Source: Microbacterium testaceum (GTDB taxonomy: Bacteria > Actinomycetota > Actinomycetes > Actinomycetales > Microbacteriaceae). Taken from it: 64,000 bases of DNA. The stretch covers positions 496,001-560,000 of the forward strand of contig NZ_BJML01000001.1 in the NCBI RefSeq assembly GCF_006539145.1. The letters run 5' to 3'. This document shows positions 29,628 to 39,093 of the stretch, piece after piece. Below the pieces are notes generated by a model. The model made no database searches and was not told the DNA's origin. It saw only the letters and a list, made by a program, of their open reading frames with translations. Position 1 is the first letter of the stretch; each line of letters starts with the position of its first letter. The position numbers were made by a program, and so were the translations under genes.

Positions 29628-32555
29628 ATGAGAAGAGATATGTTCCCTCGTCTGCGCCGCTCGGTACGCGGCATCTCGGCCGGAATGGTCGTCGGCGCGC
29701 TCGCCGTCTCGAGCCTCGCCTTCGGCGGTGCCTCGGTCGCGCTCGCCGCCTCCACCACGACCTCGACCTCGACCCCCGGCGCGCCCGCCGCCTCCTCGGC
29801 GGCGGGACCGGCGACCGCGTCGACCCCGGGCACCTCGGCGGCGTCCGGCTCCACGGCGGCGGCGGTCTCGGCATCCGGGACGTCCTCGTCGGCGGGACGC
29901 TCGAGCTTCCTGCTGCCGGTGCTGCCGGACACGCAGTTCTACTCGCGCTACAGCGCCTCGCAGTTCGTGCCGCAGTACGGCACCAACCCCTTCGAGGTGC
30001 AGACCCAGTGGGTCGTCGACAACAAGAAGACCCTCAACATCCCGTTCGCGATGCAGCTGGGTGACGTCGTCGACCAGCAGGGCAAGAGCGACCAGTGGAG
30101 CGCCGCGGCCAAGGCGATGAAGATCCTCGAAGACGGCAAGGTGCCGTACTCGGTGATCCCCGGCAACCACGACGTGGCCGACCAGGGGGCGCGCTCCTCG
30201 GAGGGCAACGCCGCGAACTACCTCGCGAACTTCGGCGCCTCGACGCTGCAGCGCCAGGGCGGCTCGACCCTGCTCGGAACCTTCCAGAACGGTTACTCCT
30301 CGGCCTACCGTTTCTCGGCCGAGGGTCACGACTGGGTCGTGCTGTCGCTGGGATGGAACGCCTCGGACGACACCTTCGCCTGGGCCCAGGGGATCCTGGA
30401 TGCCAACAAGGGCGTGCCCGTGATCCTGTCGTCGCACGCGATCATCGGCATCGACCAGGACCAGGTGTCGCCGACCAGCTGGTGGTACGGCGACCTGCTG
30501 TGGGACAAGCTCATCCGCAAGAACGACCAGATCGTGCTGACGCTGAACGGGCACTTCCACGGCGCGACCATGCGCACGCTGACGAACGACTTCGGGCACC
30601 CCGTGCACGAGGTGCTCACCGACTACCAAATGGCCGCGGACGGCGGGAACGGCATCATGACGCTGTTCGAGTTCGACCTGTCGGGCGGGAGCATCGACGT
30701 GTCGACCATCTCGCCGTGGGTGGGCAAGAAGCACGCCAACTCGCGGACCTCGACCGACGCCCCCGTGCTCACCGGCACCTGGCAGCAGTTCTCGCTCGCG
30801 ATGGACTTCGGCTCGCGGTTCGGGTGGGGAGCGCCCTCGGCCGCCCAGGCCGATGGCTCCGACCTCACCGCCGCCGCGAAGGACATCGTGTCGCGGGGAT
30901 GGACCGGATCGTCGACGGGGGAGAAGCTCGCCGCCGCGGGCGACGCCTCGGACTACTTCGCCGTGCCCGGGACCGTGGCGCACTGGCGCTTCGGCGACGT
31001 GAAGGAGGGTGTGGTCGACGAGAACACCGTCGTCCCCGACATCGCCGGGTCGAGCCCGATGTACCGTCTGCCGCTGGAACAGACCGACGCCCCCGACGAG
31101 CTCGACGACGTCGCGGTCACCCACAAGGACGTTCCGTTCTACTCCGCCGACCGCGGCGCAGTGTGCTTCAGCGACGTGCATCGCAACGCCAGCGGCCCCG
31201 ACAACCTCGCCTTCCTCACGACCGAGTACGGCGCTCCGGCGACCTCTGCGCATCTGAACGCCCAGTCGGGGTACACCCTCGAGACCTTCCTGCAGATGGA
31301 TGCCGACTGGACCGAGGCCGCGAACCGCTGGGGCGCCGCGATCAGCCGCGGCGGCGCGCGTAGCTGGATCGGCATCAACGACTCGTCCGACGAGGGGGCG
31401 GGAGCGGCGTGGCTGGGGATCTCGAACCTGCGCGAGTACCAGTTCTCGGCGGCGGACACCGCGTCGAAGAACTCGTACACGCTCTGGTCGGGAGAGATCA
31501 TGCCCGGGAGCTGGCACCATGTCGCGATCGTGGACGACCCCGCGGCGGGAACGGTGATCATGTACGTCGACGGCGTGCCGGTCCTGCGCAACGCCTCGGG
31601 AGTGGGCGGCATGATGGCCGCCGATCTCATGCCGTGGGTGATCGGTGCGTCGCTGTGGAACACCGAGCCCGAGCACGGCTGGTACGGGTGCGTGGGTGAG
31701 ACCCGCATCGTCGATCACGCCCTGCCCCGCGAGCAGTTCCTCTTCCAGCGCGCCGACCTCGACGCCACCGCCTCGGCCTTCGCCGTGACCACGCCGTTGT
31801 CGGGCGTGCTGGCCTCGACCGCGACGGTGCCGACCCTCGAGGGGCGCGGTGTCGTGGGTGCGCAGGTCGCGGTCCGCGTCGACGGGGCCGACGCGGGCTC
31901 GACAGCCGTCGGCGCCGACGGCGCGTGGCGGTTGCCGCTGAAGACGCCCGTCGCAGGCGTCGGCGCGCACGCCCTGTCGTTCACTCAGTCCATCGGCACG
32001 CGGGTCGGGTCGCCGCTCGAGCTGACGGTGACGATGGGAGTGGATGCCGCGTGGACTCCCGATCCCGAGAAGGTGGCGACCGACAAGGAGGGGACGGTCA
32101 CCGTCACCCCGAGCACCTTCCACGCCGGAGACACGGTGACGGTCGGCGTGCCCGCCGGTCTCGAGGGGAAGGACCTCTACGGGTTCCTCTTCTCGCAGCC
32201 GACGGGGCTGGGCACGGCGACCGTGGCGAACCGTGCGATCTCGCTCACGGTTCCCGGGAGCGTGCCCGCGGGCGAGCACCGTCTCGCCGTCTACACCGCG
32301 ACGGGTGAGCTGGTGGGCTGGGCGCGCGTGAGCGTCGCTCGTCCCGTCGTGACCGTCGACCCGGCTGCGGGCGCCGGTGGCGGTGCGACCGCGGGCACCA
32401 CGGGTGCGAGCGCCGGCGGGCAGCCGTCGACCCCGCGTCGGGGCGATCTCGCGGCCACCGGTGTGGCCTCGGGAATCCTGGCCGCTCTGTCGGGCGTCGC
32501 CCTGATGCTCGCCGTGCTCGGTCTGGTGCTGCGACGGGTTCGCCGCCGCGCCTGA
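29628..32555 (+). CDS. Cell-wall-anchored metallophosphoesterase with LamG-like domain
   Basis: A 975-residue exported protein. After a signal peptide (to about residue 40) and an Ala/Ser/Thr-rich linker comes a calcineurin-like phosphoesterase domain (about 95-380): LPDTQFYS, QLGDVVDQ, PGNHDVAD, SSHAIIG and NGHFHG supply the metal ligands. A LamG/concanavalin-like domain follows (about 440-710; VAHWRFGD ... GYTLETFLQM ... WYGCVGETRIVD), then Ig-like repeats. The C-terminus has LAATG (about residue 941), a hydrophobic helix and RRVRRRA, an LAXTG sortase-E-type sorting signal. An alternative ATG is at 29640. The gene lies 14 bases after its secreted neighbour. Confidence 0.85.
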   Translation: MRRDMFPRLRRSVRGISAGMVVGALAVSSLAFGGASVALAASTTTSTSTPGAPAASSAAGPATASTPGTSAASGSTAAAVSASGTSSSAGRSSFLLPVLPDTQFYSRYSASQFVPQYGTNPFEVQTQWVVDNKKTLNIPFAMQLGDVVDQQGKSDQWSAAAKAMKILEDGKVPYSVIPGNHDVADQGARSSEGNAANYLANFGASTLQRQGGSTLLGTFQNGYSSAYRFSAEGHDWVVLSLGWNASDDTFAWAQGILDANKGVPVILSSHAIIGIDQDQVSPTSWWYGDLLWDKLIRKNDQIVLTLNGHFHGATMRTLTNDFGHPVHEVLTDYQMAADGGNGIMTLFEFDLSGGSIDVSTISPWVGKKHANSRTSTDAPVLTGTWQQFSLAMDFGSRFGWGAPSAAQADGSDLTAAAKDIVSRGWTGSSTGEKLAAAGDASDYFAVPGTVAHWRFGDVKEGVVDENTVVPDIAGSSPMYRLPLEQTDAPDELDDVAVTHKDVPFYSADRGAVCFSDVHRNASGPDNLAFLTTEYGAPATSAHLNAQSGYTLETFLQMDADWTEAANRWGAAISRGGARSWIGINDSSDEGAGAAWLGISNLREYQFSAADTASKNSYTLWSGEIMPGSWHHVAIVDDPAAGTVIMYVDGVPVLRNASGVGGMMAADLMPWVIGASLWNTEPEHGWYGCVGETRIVDHALPREQFLFQRADLDATASAFAVTTPLSGVLASTATVPTLEGRGVVGAQVAVRVDGADAGSTAVGADGAWRLPLKTPVAGVGAHALSFTQSIGTRVGSPLELTVTMGVDAAWTPDPEKVATDKEGTVTVTPSTFHAGDTVTVGVPAGLEGKDLYGFLFSQPTGLGTATVANRAISLTVPGSVPAGEHRLAVYTATGELVGWARVSVARPVVTVDPAAGAGGGATAGTTGASAGGQPSTPRRGDLAATGVASGILAALSGVALMLAVLGLVLRRVRRRA

Positions 32556-32569
32556 CGATGACGCGAAAG

Positions 32570-32604
32570 GATCCCCGTCCGGCTCGCCCGGGCGGGGATC
32601 TTCG
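32570..32604 (+). terminator. Terminator after the metallophosphoesterase gene
   Basis: A 13-bp stem (GATCCCCGTCCGG / CCGGGCGGGGATC, one G-T pair) with a 5-base loop, followed by TTCG, 14 bases after the stop. Confidence 0.78.
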
Positions 32605-32649
32605 CGCTCCAGTGGCCCGCGCGCGGGCGCGGACGGGCAGACTGGGGAC

Positions 32650-33120
32650 ATGAACGGAGAGCATCACTACCGCCTGCGATCGACCTGGACCGGCGACCTG
32701 GGGACGGGCACGAGCGGGTACCGCGACTACGAGCGTGCCGTGACCCTCGAGGTCGACGGAAAGCCCGCGATCGCGGCATCCGCCGACAAGCCCTTCCGCG
32801 GGGACCCCGCCAAGTGGAATCCCGAAGAACTCCTGATCGCCGCGCTCAGCGAGTGCCATCTGCTGTCGTACCTGCACGCGTGCGTCACGACCGGCGTCGT
32901 CGTCACCGGTTACGAGGACGACGCCACCGGCACGATGCAGGAGGACGGCAACAGCGGGGGAGCGTTCACCGAGGTCGTTCTGCGCCCCCGCGTCCGCGTG
33001 GCCGAGGAGTCCATGATCGAGGCGGCGGTCGCCGCCCACCGGCAGGCGCGCGAATGGTGCTTCATCGCCAACTCCGTCAACTTTCCCGTGCGACACGAAC
33101 CCGAGGTCACGGTCGGCTGA
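32650..33120 (+). CDS. OsmC family peroxiredoxin-like protein
   Basis: A 156-residue OsmC/Ohr-family protein that detoxifies organic peroxides with two reactive cysteines. The first Cys is in ALSECHLLSYLHAC (about residue 79) and the second in REWCFIANSVNFPV (about 137). The Ohr branch usually has VCPYSxA at the second Cys; the WCFIANS sequence here fits the YhfA/OsmC-like branch. Its likely dithiol reductant is not encoded nearby. A CAGACT hexamer ends 6 bases before the ATG. Confidence 0.88.
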   Translation: MNGEHHYRLRSTWTGDLGTGTSGYRDYERAVTLEVDGKPAIAASADKPFRGDPAKWNPEELLIAALSECHLLSYLHACVTTGVVVTGYEDDATGTMQEDGNSGGAFTEVVLRPRVRVAEESMIEAAVAAHRQAREWCFIANSVNFPVRHEPEVTVG

Positions 33121-33167
33121 GCGCCGAGCGTCGCGGGGAGGATGCCGCGGCGTCGTACAGTGAGCGC

Positions 33168-33647
33168 ATGCAGCTCGAACCCGCCCTGCGCCGACTCGAC
33201 CGGATCGCCGGGGGCCGTCAGGCCGATCACCGCGTCGCCATCTCCACCGACCCGAAGGTGCACCGCGCCTTCCGCGCCATCACGCTCCTGCTTGCGGTCG
33301 GTTTCGTGCTCGGTGTCGCGACGGTCGTCGTCGCCCTCGTCATGACGATGAACGGCGACGACGTCGGCTTCGCCGTCTGGATGCGCTGCCTCGTGGTGCT
33401 CGCCATCACCACGACCCTGTTCTACTTCCTCTGGCGTGCCCGCGTCGGCTGGTACTGGGCGTTCCGTCGGCTGCAGCTGTTCAGCCGCATCTTCCCGGTC
33501 ATCGCCCTCGTCCTCGCCGCCATTCCGGGGCTCTACCCGTTCTGGGTCGTCAGTGAGCAGATTCTCTTCGCGATCCTGCTCATCGGCGTCTCGGACTACC
33601 TGCAGTCCGACGCCGTACGCGCCGCATACCCCAAACCGCAGCGCTGA
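33168..33647 (+). CDS. Small membrane protein, function unknown
   Basis: A 159-residue protein with a soluble N-terminus of about 35 residues and four hydrophobic helices (about 37-60, 68-88, 104-122, 126-143). I do not recognise a family. A TACAGT hexamer (33156-33161) ends 6 bases before the ATG, and there is no Shine-Dalgarno sequence, which supports this start over the longer open frame and suggests leaderless translation. It stands alone between OsmC and the glpK terminator. Confidence 0.75.
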   Translation: MQLEPALRRLDRIAGGRQADHRVAISTDPKVHRAFRAITLLLAVGFVLGVATVVVALVMTMNGDDVGFAVWMRCLVVLAITTTLFYFLWRARVGWYWAFRRLQLFSRIFPVIALVLAAIPGLYPFWVVSEQILFAILLIGVSDYLQSDAVRAAYPKPQR

Positions 33648-33740
33648 GTCGGTGGCATCCGCGTGCCGCGAACCCGGCGTGTCGGGGGAGCGAGCGATCT
33701 CTGCGACGGCCTCAGGACCTCACGGCCCCGAGAACCGCGG

Positions 33741-33786
33741 GAACGACGGAACCCCGCCGGCATGAGGCCGACGGGGTTCCGTCGTT
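33741..33786. terminator. Bidirectional terminator between the membrane protein gene and glpK
   Basis: Long hairpin: GAACGACGGAACCCCG pairs perfectly with CGGGGTTCCGTCGTTC and the stem continues after one mismatch (CGG/CCG), with a 7-base loop CATGAGG. It lies 14 bases beyond the glpK stop. Confidence 0.85.
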
Positions 33787-33800
33787 CGAGAGGGGCGGGA

Positions 33801-35312
33801 TCAGCGCACGTCGTCGTCGATCCAGTCCATCGACTTGGTGACGGCCTTCTTCCACAGGCGCAGTTCTCGCTCGCGCTCGCCGTCGTCCATGTTGGGCTCC
33901 CAGCGCTTGTCTTCCTGCCAGTTGGCACGCAGGTCGTCGAGGTTGTCCCAGAAACCGACCGCGAGGCCCGCCGCGTACGCGGCGCCGAGGGCGGTGGTCT
34001 CCGCGACGACCGGACGCACGACCGGCACGCCGAGGATGTCGGCCTGGAACTGCATGAGCGCGTCGTTGGCGGTCATACCGCCATCGACCTTGAGCTCGGC
34101 CAGGTCGACGCCGGAGTCGGCGTTGACGGCGTCGAGCACCTCACGCGACTGGAAGGCCGTGGCCTCCAGCGCGGCGCGGGCGATGTGACCGCGGTTGACG
34201 TAGCGGGTCATGCCCACGATTGCGCCGCGGGCGTCAGGACGCCAGTACGGTGCGAACAGGCCCGAGAACGCCGGCACGAAGTACACGCCGCCGTTGTCGT
34301 CGACGCTCTCGGCGAGCTTCTCGACCTCGGGGGCCGAGGAGATGATGCCGAGCTGGTCGCGCAGCCACTGGATGAGCGAGCCGGTCACGGCGATCGATCC
34401 CTCGAGCGCGTAGCGGGCGGGCTGGTCGCCCAGCTTGTAGCCGAGGGTGGTCAGCAGGCCGTTCTTGGAGTGGACGATCTCTTCACCGGTCTGGAAGATG
34501 AGGAAGTTGCCCGTGCCGTAGGTGTTCTTGCTCTCGCCCGGGTCGAAGGCCGCCTGGCCGAAGGTCGCGGCCTGCTGGTCGCCCAGGATGCCGGCGATCG
34601 GGGTCTCGCGCAGAAGCGACGAGGACTCGACGGTGCCGTAGACCTCGGAGGAGGAGCGGATCTCGGGGAGCATGGAGGCGGGAACGCCGAAGTCGGCGAG
34701 GATGTCCTCGCGCCACGAGAGGGTCTCGAGGTCCATGAACAACGTGCGGCTGGCGTTGGTGACGTCGGTGGCGTGCACGCCGCCGTCGATGCCGCCGGTG
34801 AGGTTCCACAGCACCCAGGTGTCGGTGGTTCCGAACAGCAGGTCTCCGGCCTCGGCCTTCTCGCGGGCTCCGTCGACGTTCTCGAGGATCCAGACGATCT
34901 TGGTACCCGAGAAGTAGGTCGCCAACGGCAGGCCGACGATGCTCTTGTAGCGCTCCGGATCGCCGTCGGCGAGGCGGTCGACGATCGACTGCGTGCGCGT
35001 GTCCTGCCACACGATGGCGTTGTACACCGGCTTTCCGGTGTTCTTGTCCCACACCACCGCGGTTTCGCGCTGGTTGGTGATGCCGACGGCGGCGATGTCG
35101 TGGCGGGTGATGTCGGCGCGGCTGAGGGCCAGGCCGATCACCTCCTGGGTGTTGCGCCAGATCTCGGCGGGGTCGTGTTCGACCCAACCCGCGCGCGGGA
35201 AGATCTGCTCGTGCTCCTTCTGTCCGACGGAGACGACGCTCCCGGACTTGTCGAAGATCATCGCGTGCGTCGAGGTCGTGCCCTGGTCGATGGCGAGGAC
35301 GTAGTCGGCCAT
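33801..35312 (-). CDS. glpK: Glycerol kinase
   Basis: Phosphorylates glycerol to sn-glycerol 3-phosphate with ATP. The 503-residue FGGY kinase begins [20 protein letters not shown], has the [19 protein letters not shown] substrate region and the FGGY signatures later ([25 protein letters not shown], and [25 protein letters not shown]). It lies downstream of glpF, the glycerol channel, and next to glpD on the same strand, so uptake, phosphorylation and oxidation are encoded together. AAGGAG precedes the ATG. Confidence 0.97.
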   Translation of the reverse strand: MADYVLAIDQGTTSTHAMIFDKSGSVVSVGQKEHEQIFPRAGWVEHDPAEIWRNTQEVIGLALSRADITRHDIAAVGITNQRETAVVWDKNTGKPVYNAIVWQDTRTQSIVDRLADGDPERYKSIVGLPLATYFSGTKIVWILENVDGAREKAEAGDLLFGTTDTWVLWNLTGGIDGGVHATDVTNASRTLFMDLETLSWREDILADFGVPASMLPEIRSSSEVYGTVESSSLLRETPIAGILGDQQAATFGQAAFDPGESKNTYGTGNFLIFQTGEEIVHSKNGLLTTLGYKLGDQPARYALEGSIAVTGSLIQWLRDQLGIISSAPEVEKLAESVDDNGGVYFVPAFSGLFAPYWRPDARGAIVGMTRYVNRGHIARAALEATAFQSREVLDAVNADSGVDLAELKVDGGMTANDALMQFQADILGVPVVRPVVAETTALGAAYAAGLAVGFWDNLDDLRANWQEDKRWEPNMDDGERERELRLWKKAVTKSMDWIDDDVR

Positions 35313-35400
35313 GGATGGACTCCTTTGTCAGTGTCTGTGATGGGTGAAGCGGAAGGGAGGAGGGCGCGAGAGCGTCGGGCGACGCCCTCGCGAAGAGTGA

Positions 35401-36156
35401 TTACTTGCCGAGACCGAGGAGCACGGGGGCCAGCAGACCCGCGAGCAGGCCACCGACGAGGGGACCGGCGACGGGAACCCACGCGTAGCCCCAGTCGCTC
35501 GAACCCTTGCCCTTGATGGGGAGGATCGCGTGGGCGATGCGGGGTCCGAGGTCACGGGCGGGGTTGATGGCGTATCCGGTCGGGCCACCGAGGGAGGCGC
35601 CGATGCCGACGACGAGCAGGGCCACGGGAACGGCCGAGAGACCGCCGATACCGGCGGGGACGCCGACGCTGGCCACACCGTAGTCGGCGAAGCCGAAGAT
35701 CACGAACACCAGGACGAACGTGGCGATGACCTCGGTGAGGAAGTTGAAGCCGTACGAGCGGATCGCGGGGCCCGTAGAGAACACGCCGAGCTTGGCGGCC
35801 GGGTCGGGCTCGTCGTCGAAGTGCTGCTTGTACGAGGCCCAGGCGAGCACGGCACCGATGATGGCGCCGACCATCTGCGCGGCCACGGCCACGAGGAACT
35901 GGACGAAGGAGATCTTGCCGGCGACCAGGAGGCCGATCGAGACGGCGGGGTTCAGCTGAGCGCCGGAGTAGGCGGAGACGATGACACCGGCGAAGACCGC
36001 CAGGCCCCACCCCCAGTTGACCATCAGGGTGCCGCCGGCGTTGCCCTTGGTCTTGGCGAGGGCCACGTTGGCGACCACGCCGCAGCCCAACAGGATGAGC
36101 ATCGCGGTGCCGACGACCTCCGAGAGGAAGTACAGCCCCAGGTTCACTTCTTGCAT
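35401..36156 (-). CDS. glpF: Glycerol uptake facilitator (MIP/aquaporin family)
   Basis: Channel protein of 251 residues with six membrane helices and both NPA boxes: AQLNPAVSIG (about residue 66) and INPARDLGPR (about 197). The Asp after the second NPA (NPARD) is the mark of glycerol facilitators rather than water channels. It lets glycerol enter the cell for GlpK, whose gene follows 88 bases downstream. Confidence 0.96.
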   Translation of the reverse strand: MQEVNLGLYFLSEVVGTAMLILLGCGVVANVALAKTKGNAGGTLMVNWGWGLAVFAGVIVSAYSGAQLNPAVSIGLLVAGKISFVQFLVAVAAQMVGAIIGAVLAWASYKQHFDDEPDPAAKLGVFSTGPAIRSYGFNFLTEVIATFVLVFVIFGFADYGVASVGVPAGIGGLSAVPVALLVVGIGASLGGPTGYAINPARDLGPRIAHAILPIKGKGSSDWGYAWVPVAGPLVGGLLAGLLAPVLLGLGK

Positions 36157-36238
36157 GTCGTCATCGACCTTTCTTTCGTCGCCCGGACACCTTCGGCTCG
36201 GGCGGTAGTGCGGCTCGGTGCTCCGAACCTACGGCTCA

Positions 36239-36274
36239 CGTGCGGGCGCGCAACAGGTGGCGCGCCCGCACGTT
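36239..36274 (-). terminator. Terminator after glpD
   Basis: A perfect 13-bp inverted repeat (ACGTGCGGGCGCG / CGCGCCCGCACGT) with a 10-base loop begins 3 bases after the glpD stop. No clear U-run follows, so it may also act as a pausing or RNA-stability hairpin upstream of glpF. Confidence 0.65.
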
Positions 36275-36277
36275 CTC

Positions 36278-37996
36278 TCAGATTCGGGCCACCCCGGCCT
36301 GTGCCAGATCGACACGGTGCGCGGAGCGAAGAATCTCAGTCGTACGGGCCACTTCTTCGTCGACGTGCGCGGAGTCCCAACCGAGGGGCTCGGCGACCGC
36401 CTCGGCGACCTCTCGCAGCGTGCGCTCGGTCATGCCGCCGACGAATGCGAGATGCGTGCGGCGCAGCAGAACGTCGATCAGGTGCACGACCTGCTCGTTC
36501 TTCGCGATGAAGGCGAGCTCCTCGCGGTAGTAGCCCGCCGCATCGGGAACCGGCGTCGGCTCGGCGGGCAGGGCGGCGAGGATCGCGTCGGCGCGGGTGC
36601 CGTAGCGCTCCAGCATCGCCTCGACGAGCTCCGCGGAGTGCGCATTCGTGCGCGCGGCGATCCAGCGGCGACGCTGCTCGGGCGTGGCGGGGAAGCCCGC
36701 GCCGCCGCCGATGGGCAGCCCCTGGGTGCTGACGCGGTGGGGGCGGCGCAGCTTCTGCAGGGTCTTCATGCTGAGGTGCTCGGCGAGGGCTCGGAAGGTG
36801 GTCCACTTGCCGCCGACGAGGCTCATGGCGGGGACGCCCGCGACCTCGTCCTCGACGATGCGATAGTCGCGCGAGACGAAGCCGGGGGCGGTGTCATCGT
36901 GGCGGGGGAGCGGGCGGATGCCCGAGAACGTGTAGACGATCTGCGAGCGGTCCACGCCGATGGTCGGGAAGACGTGACCGATGAGGTCGAAGAAGTACTC
37001 GATCTCGTCGTCGGTGCACACGACCGGCTTCGAGGGATCGGCGTCGATGTCGGTGGTGCCGACCAGGACGCGGTCCTTCAGCGGGTAGATGAGGACGATG
37101 CGGCCGTCGGAGTGCTCGAAGAAGATCTCGCGACCGCCGGTGGCGGCGAGCAGCTCGGGGTTGTCGAGCACGATGTGCGAGCCCTTGGTGCCGCCCATGA
37201 AGGTCGTGTCCAGCCCCATCGCCTTGTTCGCGAGGTCGGTCCAGGGTCCGGCCGTGTTGAGGACGACCTTCGCCTTGACGCTGAACTCTTCGCCGGACAC
37301 CTCGTCGCGTACGCGCACGCCGTTCGCGTCGGCACCGACGGCCGAGACGTAGTTGACGGCCTGGGTGCGGCCCGCGCCGGCCTCGATGCCGTCGCGCAGC
37401 ACGTCGAGGGCGATGCGCTCGGGGTCGTGCATCGAGGCGTCGAAGTAGGTCGCGGTGTAGGCGAGGTCGGGGTTGAGCTTGGGCAGCTCGGACAGCGACT
37501 TCTTCTTGCCGAGGAACTTGTGGCGGGGGACGGATCCGCCGTCGCGCGAGAAGGTGTCGTACATGATCAGGCCGACCTTGATGAGAAGGGCGCCGCGCTC
37601 ATTGGGCTTGCCGCGACCGTGCGTGACGAGAAGGCGGAAGGGTGCCGACAGGATGCCGGAGAACGTCTTGTAGATCGGAATCGTCGTCTCGAGCGGCTTG
37701 ACGTAGTGGGGGGCCGTCTTGAGCAGGTCGTTGCGCTCGGTGACCGCTTCTTTCACGAGGCGGAACTCGCCGTTCTCGAGGTAGCGGATGCCGCCGTGGA
37801 CCATGTGGCTGGAGGCCGAGGAGGCGCCGGAGACGAAGTCGCCCCGCTCGACGAGTGCGACGCTGACGCCCTGGAGGGCGAGGTCGCGGAGGGTGGCGAG
37901 GCCGTTGATGCCCCCACCGATGATGAGGACGTCGAGGTCTTCGGCGTCGCGGAGCGCCTGGACGTCGGCGCGGAGCGGAGTAGCGGGGGACGACAT
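36278..37996 (-). CDS. glpD: Aerobic glycerol-3-phosphate dehydrogenase
   Basis: FAD enzyme at the membrane that oxidises glycerol 3-phosphate to dihydroxyacetone phosphate and passes electrons to quinone. The 572-residue protein has the N-terminal FAD motif DVLIIGGGINGLATLRDLALQG, the substrate motif SSHMVHGGIRYLENGEF, TAGPWTDLA and the VGGKWTTFRALAEHL motif, then a C-terminal helical domain. The promoter reads from the region 38032-38060 and overlaps the palindrome shared with the divergent regulator gene, so it is probably controlled by that regulator. AAAGG precedes the ATG. Confidence 0.97.
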   Translation of the reverse strand: MSSPATPLRADVQALRDAEDLDVLIIGGGINGLATLRDLALQGVSVALVERGDFVSGASSASSHMVHGGIRYLENGEFRLVKEAVTERNDLLKTAPHYVKPLETTIPIYKTFSGILSAPFRLLVTHGRGKPNERGALLIKVGLIMYDTFSRDGGSVPRHKFLGKKKSLSELPKLNPDLAYTATYFDASMHDPERIALDVLRDGIEAGAGRTQAVNYVSAVGADANGVRVRDEVSGEEFSVKAKVVLNTAGPWTDLANKAMGLDTTFMGGTKGSHIVLDNPELLAATGGREIFFEHSDGRIVLIYPLKDRVLVGTTDIDADPSKPVVCTDDEIEYFFDLIGHVFPTIGVDRSQIVYTFSGIRPLPRHDDTAPGFVSRDYRIVEDEVAGVPAMSLVGGKWTTFRALAEHLSMKTLQKLRRPHRVSTQGLPIGGGAGFPATPEQRRRWIAARTNAHSAELVEAMLERYGTRADAILAALPAEPTPVPDAAGYYREELAFIAKNEQVVHLIDVLLRRTHLAFVGGMTERTLREVAEAVAEPLGWDSAHVDEEVARTTEILRSAHRVDLAQAGVARI

Positions 37997-38031
37997 GTCG
38001 ACTGCGACCTTTCGTTGTTGGTACGACGATC

Positions 38032-38060
38032 ACAATGCGCCTGTCTGCACGTTGTTGCAA
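38032..38060 (-). promoter_or_regulatory. glpD promoter
   Basis: On the minus strand TTGCAA (38060-38055), a 17-base spacer and CATTGT (38037-38032) form a plausible promoter about 35 bases before glpD. The -35 box lies inside the palindrome 38045-38081, so a bound regulator would block it. Confidence 0.5.
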
Positions 38061-38081
38061 GCCCCTTGAACAAACGTGCAG
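38045..38081. promoter_or_regulatory. Palindromic operator between glpD and the SorC-family regulator gene
   Basis: Two 17-base arms, CTGCACGTTGTTGCAAG (38045-38061) and CTTGAACAAACGTGCAG (38065-38081), are near-perfect inverted repeats around a 3-base centre. The site overlaps the glpD -35 box and possible rightward boxes of the regulator (TTGCAA 38055-38060, CAGAAT 38079-38084). Size and symmetry fit a site for a SorC-type tetramer or dimer. That the neighbouring regulator binds it is an inference. Confidence 0.7.
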
Positions 38082-38108
38082 AATGGTGTCCATGAAGGTA
38101 ACCGAACG

Positions 38109-39074
38109 GTGGTGACGCAGACGGAAGAGCGCTCCCGCGACGCTCTGCGGGCGGCACAGCTCTACTACATGCAAGACCTGACGATGGATGCCATCGCTCA
38201 CGAGATGCGGGTCTCCCGATCGTCGGTGTCGCGTCTGCTTCAGCACGCCCGCGACGTGGGGCTCGTCACGATCTCGATCAGCCCTCCCGACGACGCTCGG
38301 GGGCAGATGGCCCAGCGGATCGCCGATCGCTTCGGCATCACCGCCCACGTCGTGCCCACTCCCGCGCGCACCTCAGAGGCCGAGCGGCTCGAACGAACGG
38401 CGCTGACCGCGGCGCGCATCCTCGCCGAGCGCGTCGAGTCATCGATGACGGTGGGCGTCGCCTGGGGGTCGACGCTCTCGGCCGTCGCCCGCCACGTGCC
38501 GCAGAAAGACGTGCACGACACCCACATCGTCCAGATGAACGGTGCGGCCAACGTCCGCACCTCCGGCATTCCGTACGCGGGAGAGATCCTGTCCAAGCTC
38601 GGAGCGGCCTGGTCGTCGTCGGTGCACCAATTCCCGGTGCCCGCTCTCTTCGACGATCCGCAGACGAAGCAGGCGATGTGGCGCGAGCGCTCGGTGCGAT
38701 CCGTGCTCGAGATCCAGCAGCGCGTCGGTCTGTTCGTCTTCGGGCTCGGCTCTCCGCACGCAGACGTGCCCTCGCACGTGTACAGCGGCGACTACTTCGA
38801 CGAGCGCGACCGCGCCGTCATCGAACGCGAAGGCGTCGTCGGCGACTGCGCCACGGTGTTCTACCGCGCCGACGGGTCGAGTGACATCCCCGAGCTCAAC
38901 GCCCGCTCCAGCGGCCCCGACCTCGACACGGTCCGGCGCATCCCTCGTCGCTTCTGCGTCGTGTCGAGCCTGTCCAAGCTCGACGGGCTGCGCGGAGCGC
39001 TCGCCGCCGATCTCGTGACCGAGCTGGTCGTCGAGGAGTCGCTCGCGCGGCGCCTGCTCAGCGTCACGCGCTGA
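38109..39074 (+). CDS. SorC/DeoR-type sugar-binding transcriptional regulator
   Basis: A 321-residue regulator. An N-terminal helix-turn-helix (about residues 8-55; YYMQDLTMDAIAHEMRVSRSSVSRLLQHARD) is followed by a SorC sugar-phosphate-binding domain (GVAWGSTLSAVARHV, QMNGAANV, FVFGLGSPHADVPSHVYSG, VVSSLSKLDGLRGAL). Relatives sense phosphorylated trioses or sugars. Its position between glpD and dhaMLK suggests control of glycerol or dihydroxyacetone use, with DHAP or glycerol 3-phosphate as a possible effector. The start is the GTG-GTG pair at 38109, after GAAGG at 38094-38098. Confidence 0.9.
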   Translation: MVTQTEERSRDALRAAQLYYMQDLTMDAIAHEMRVSRSSVSRLLQHARDVGLVTISISPPDDARGQMAQRIADRFGITAHVVPTPARTSEAERLERTALTAARILAERVESSMTVGVAWGSTLSAVARHVPQKDVHDTHIVQMNGAANVRTSGIPYAGEILSKLGAAWSSSVHQFPVPALFDDPQTKQAMWRERSVRSVLEIQQRVGLFVFGLGSPHADVPSHVYSGDYFDERDRAVIEREGVVGDCATVFYRADGSSDIPELNARSSGPDLDTVRRIPRRFCVVSSLSKLDGLRGALAADLVTELVVEESLARRLLSVTR

Positions 39075-39093
39075 CGCCTGTCGCGCCGAGCGC

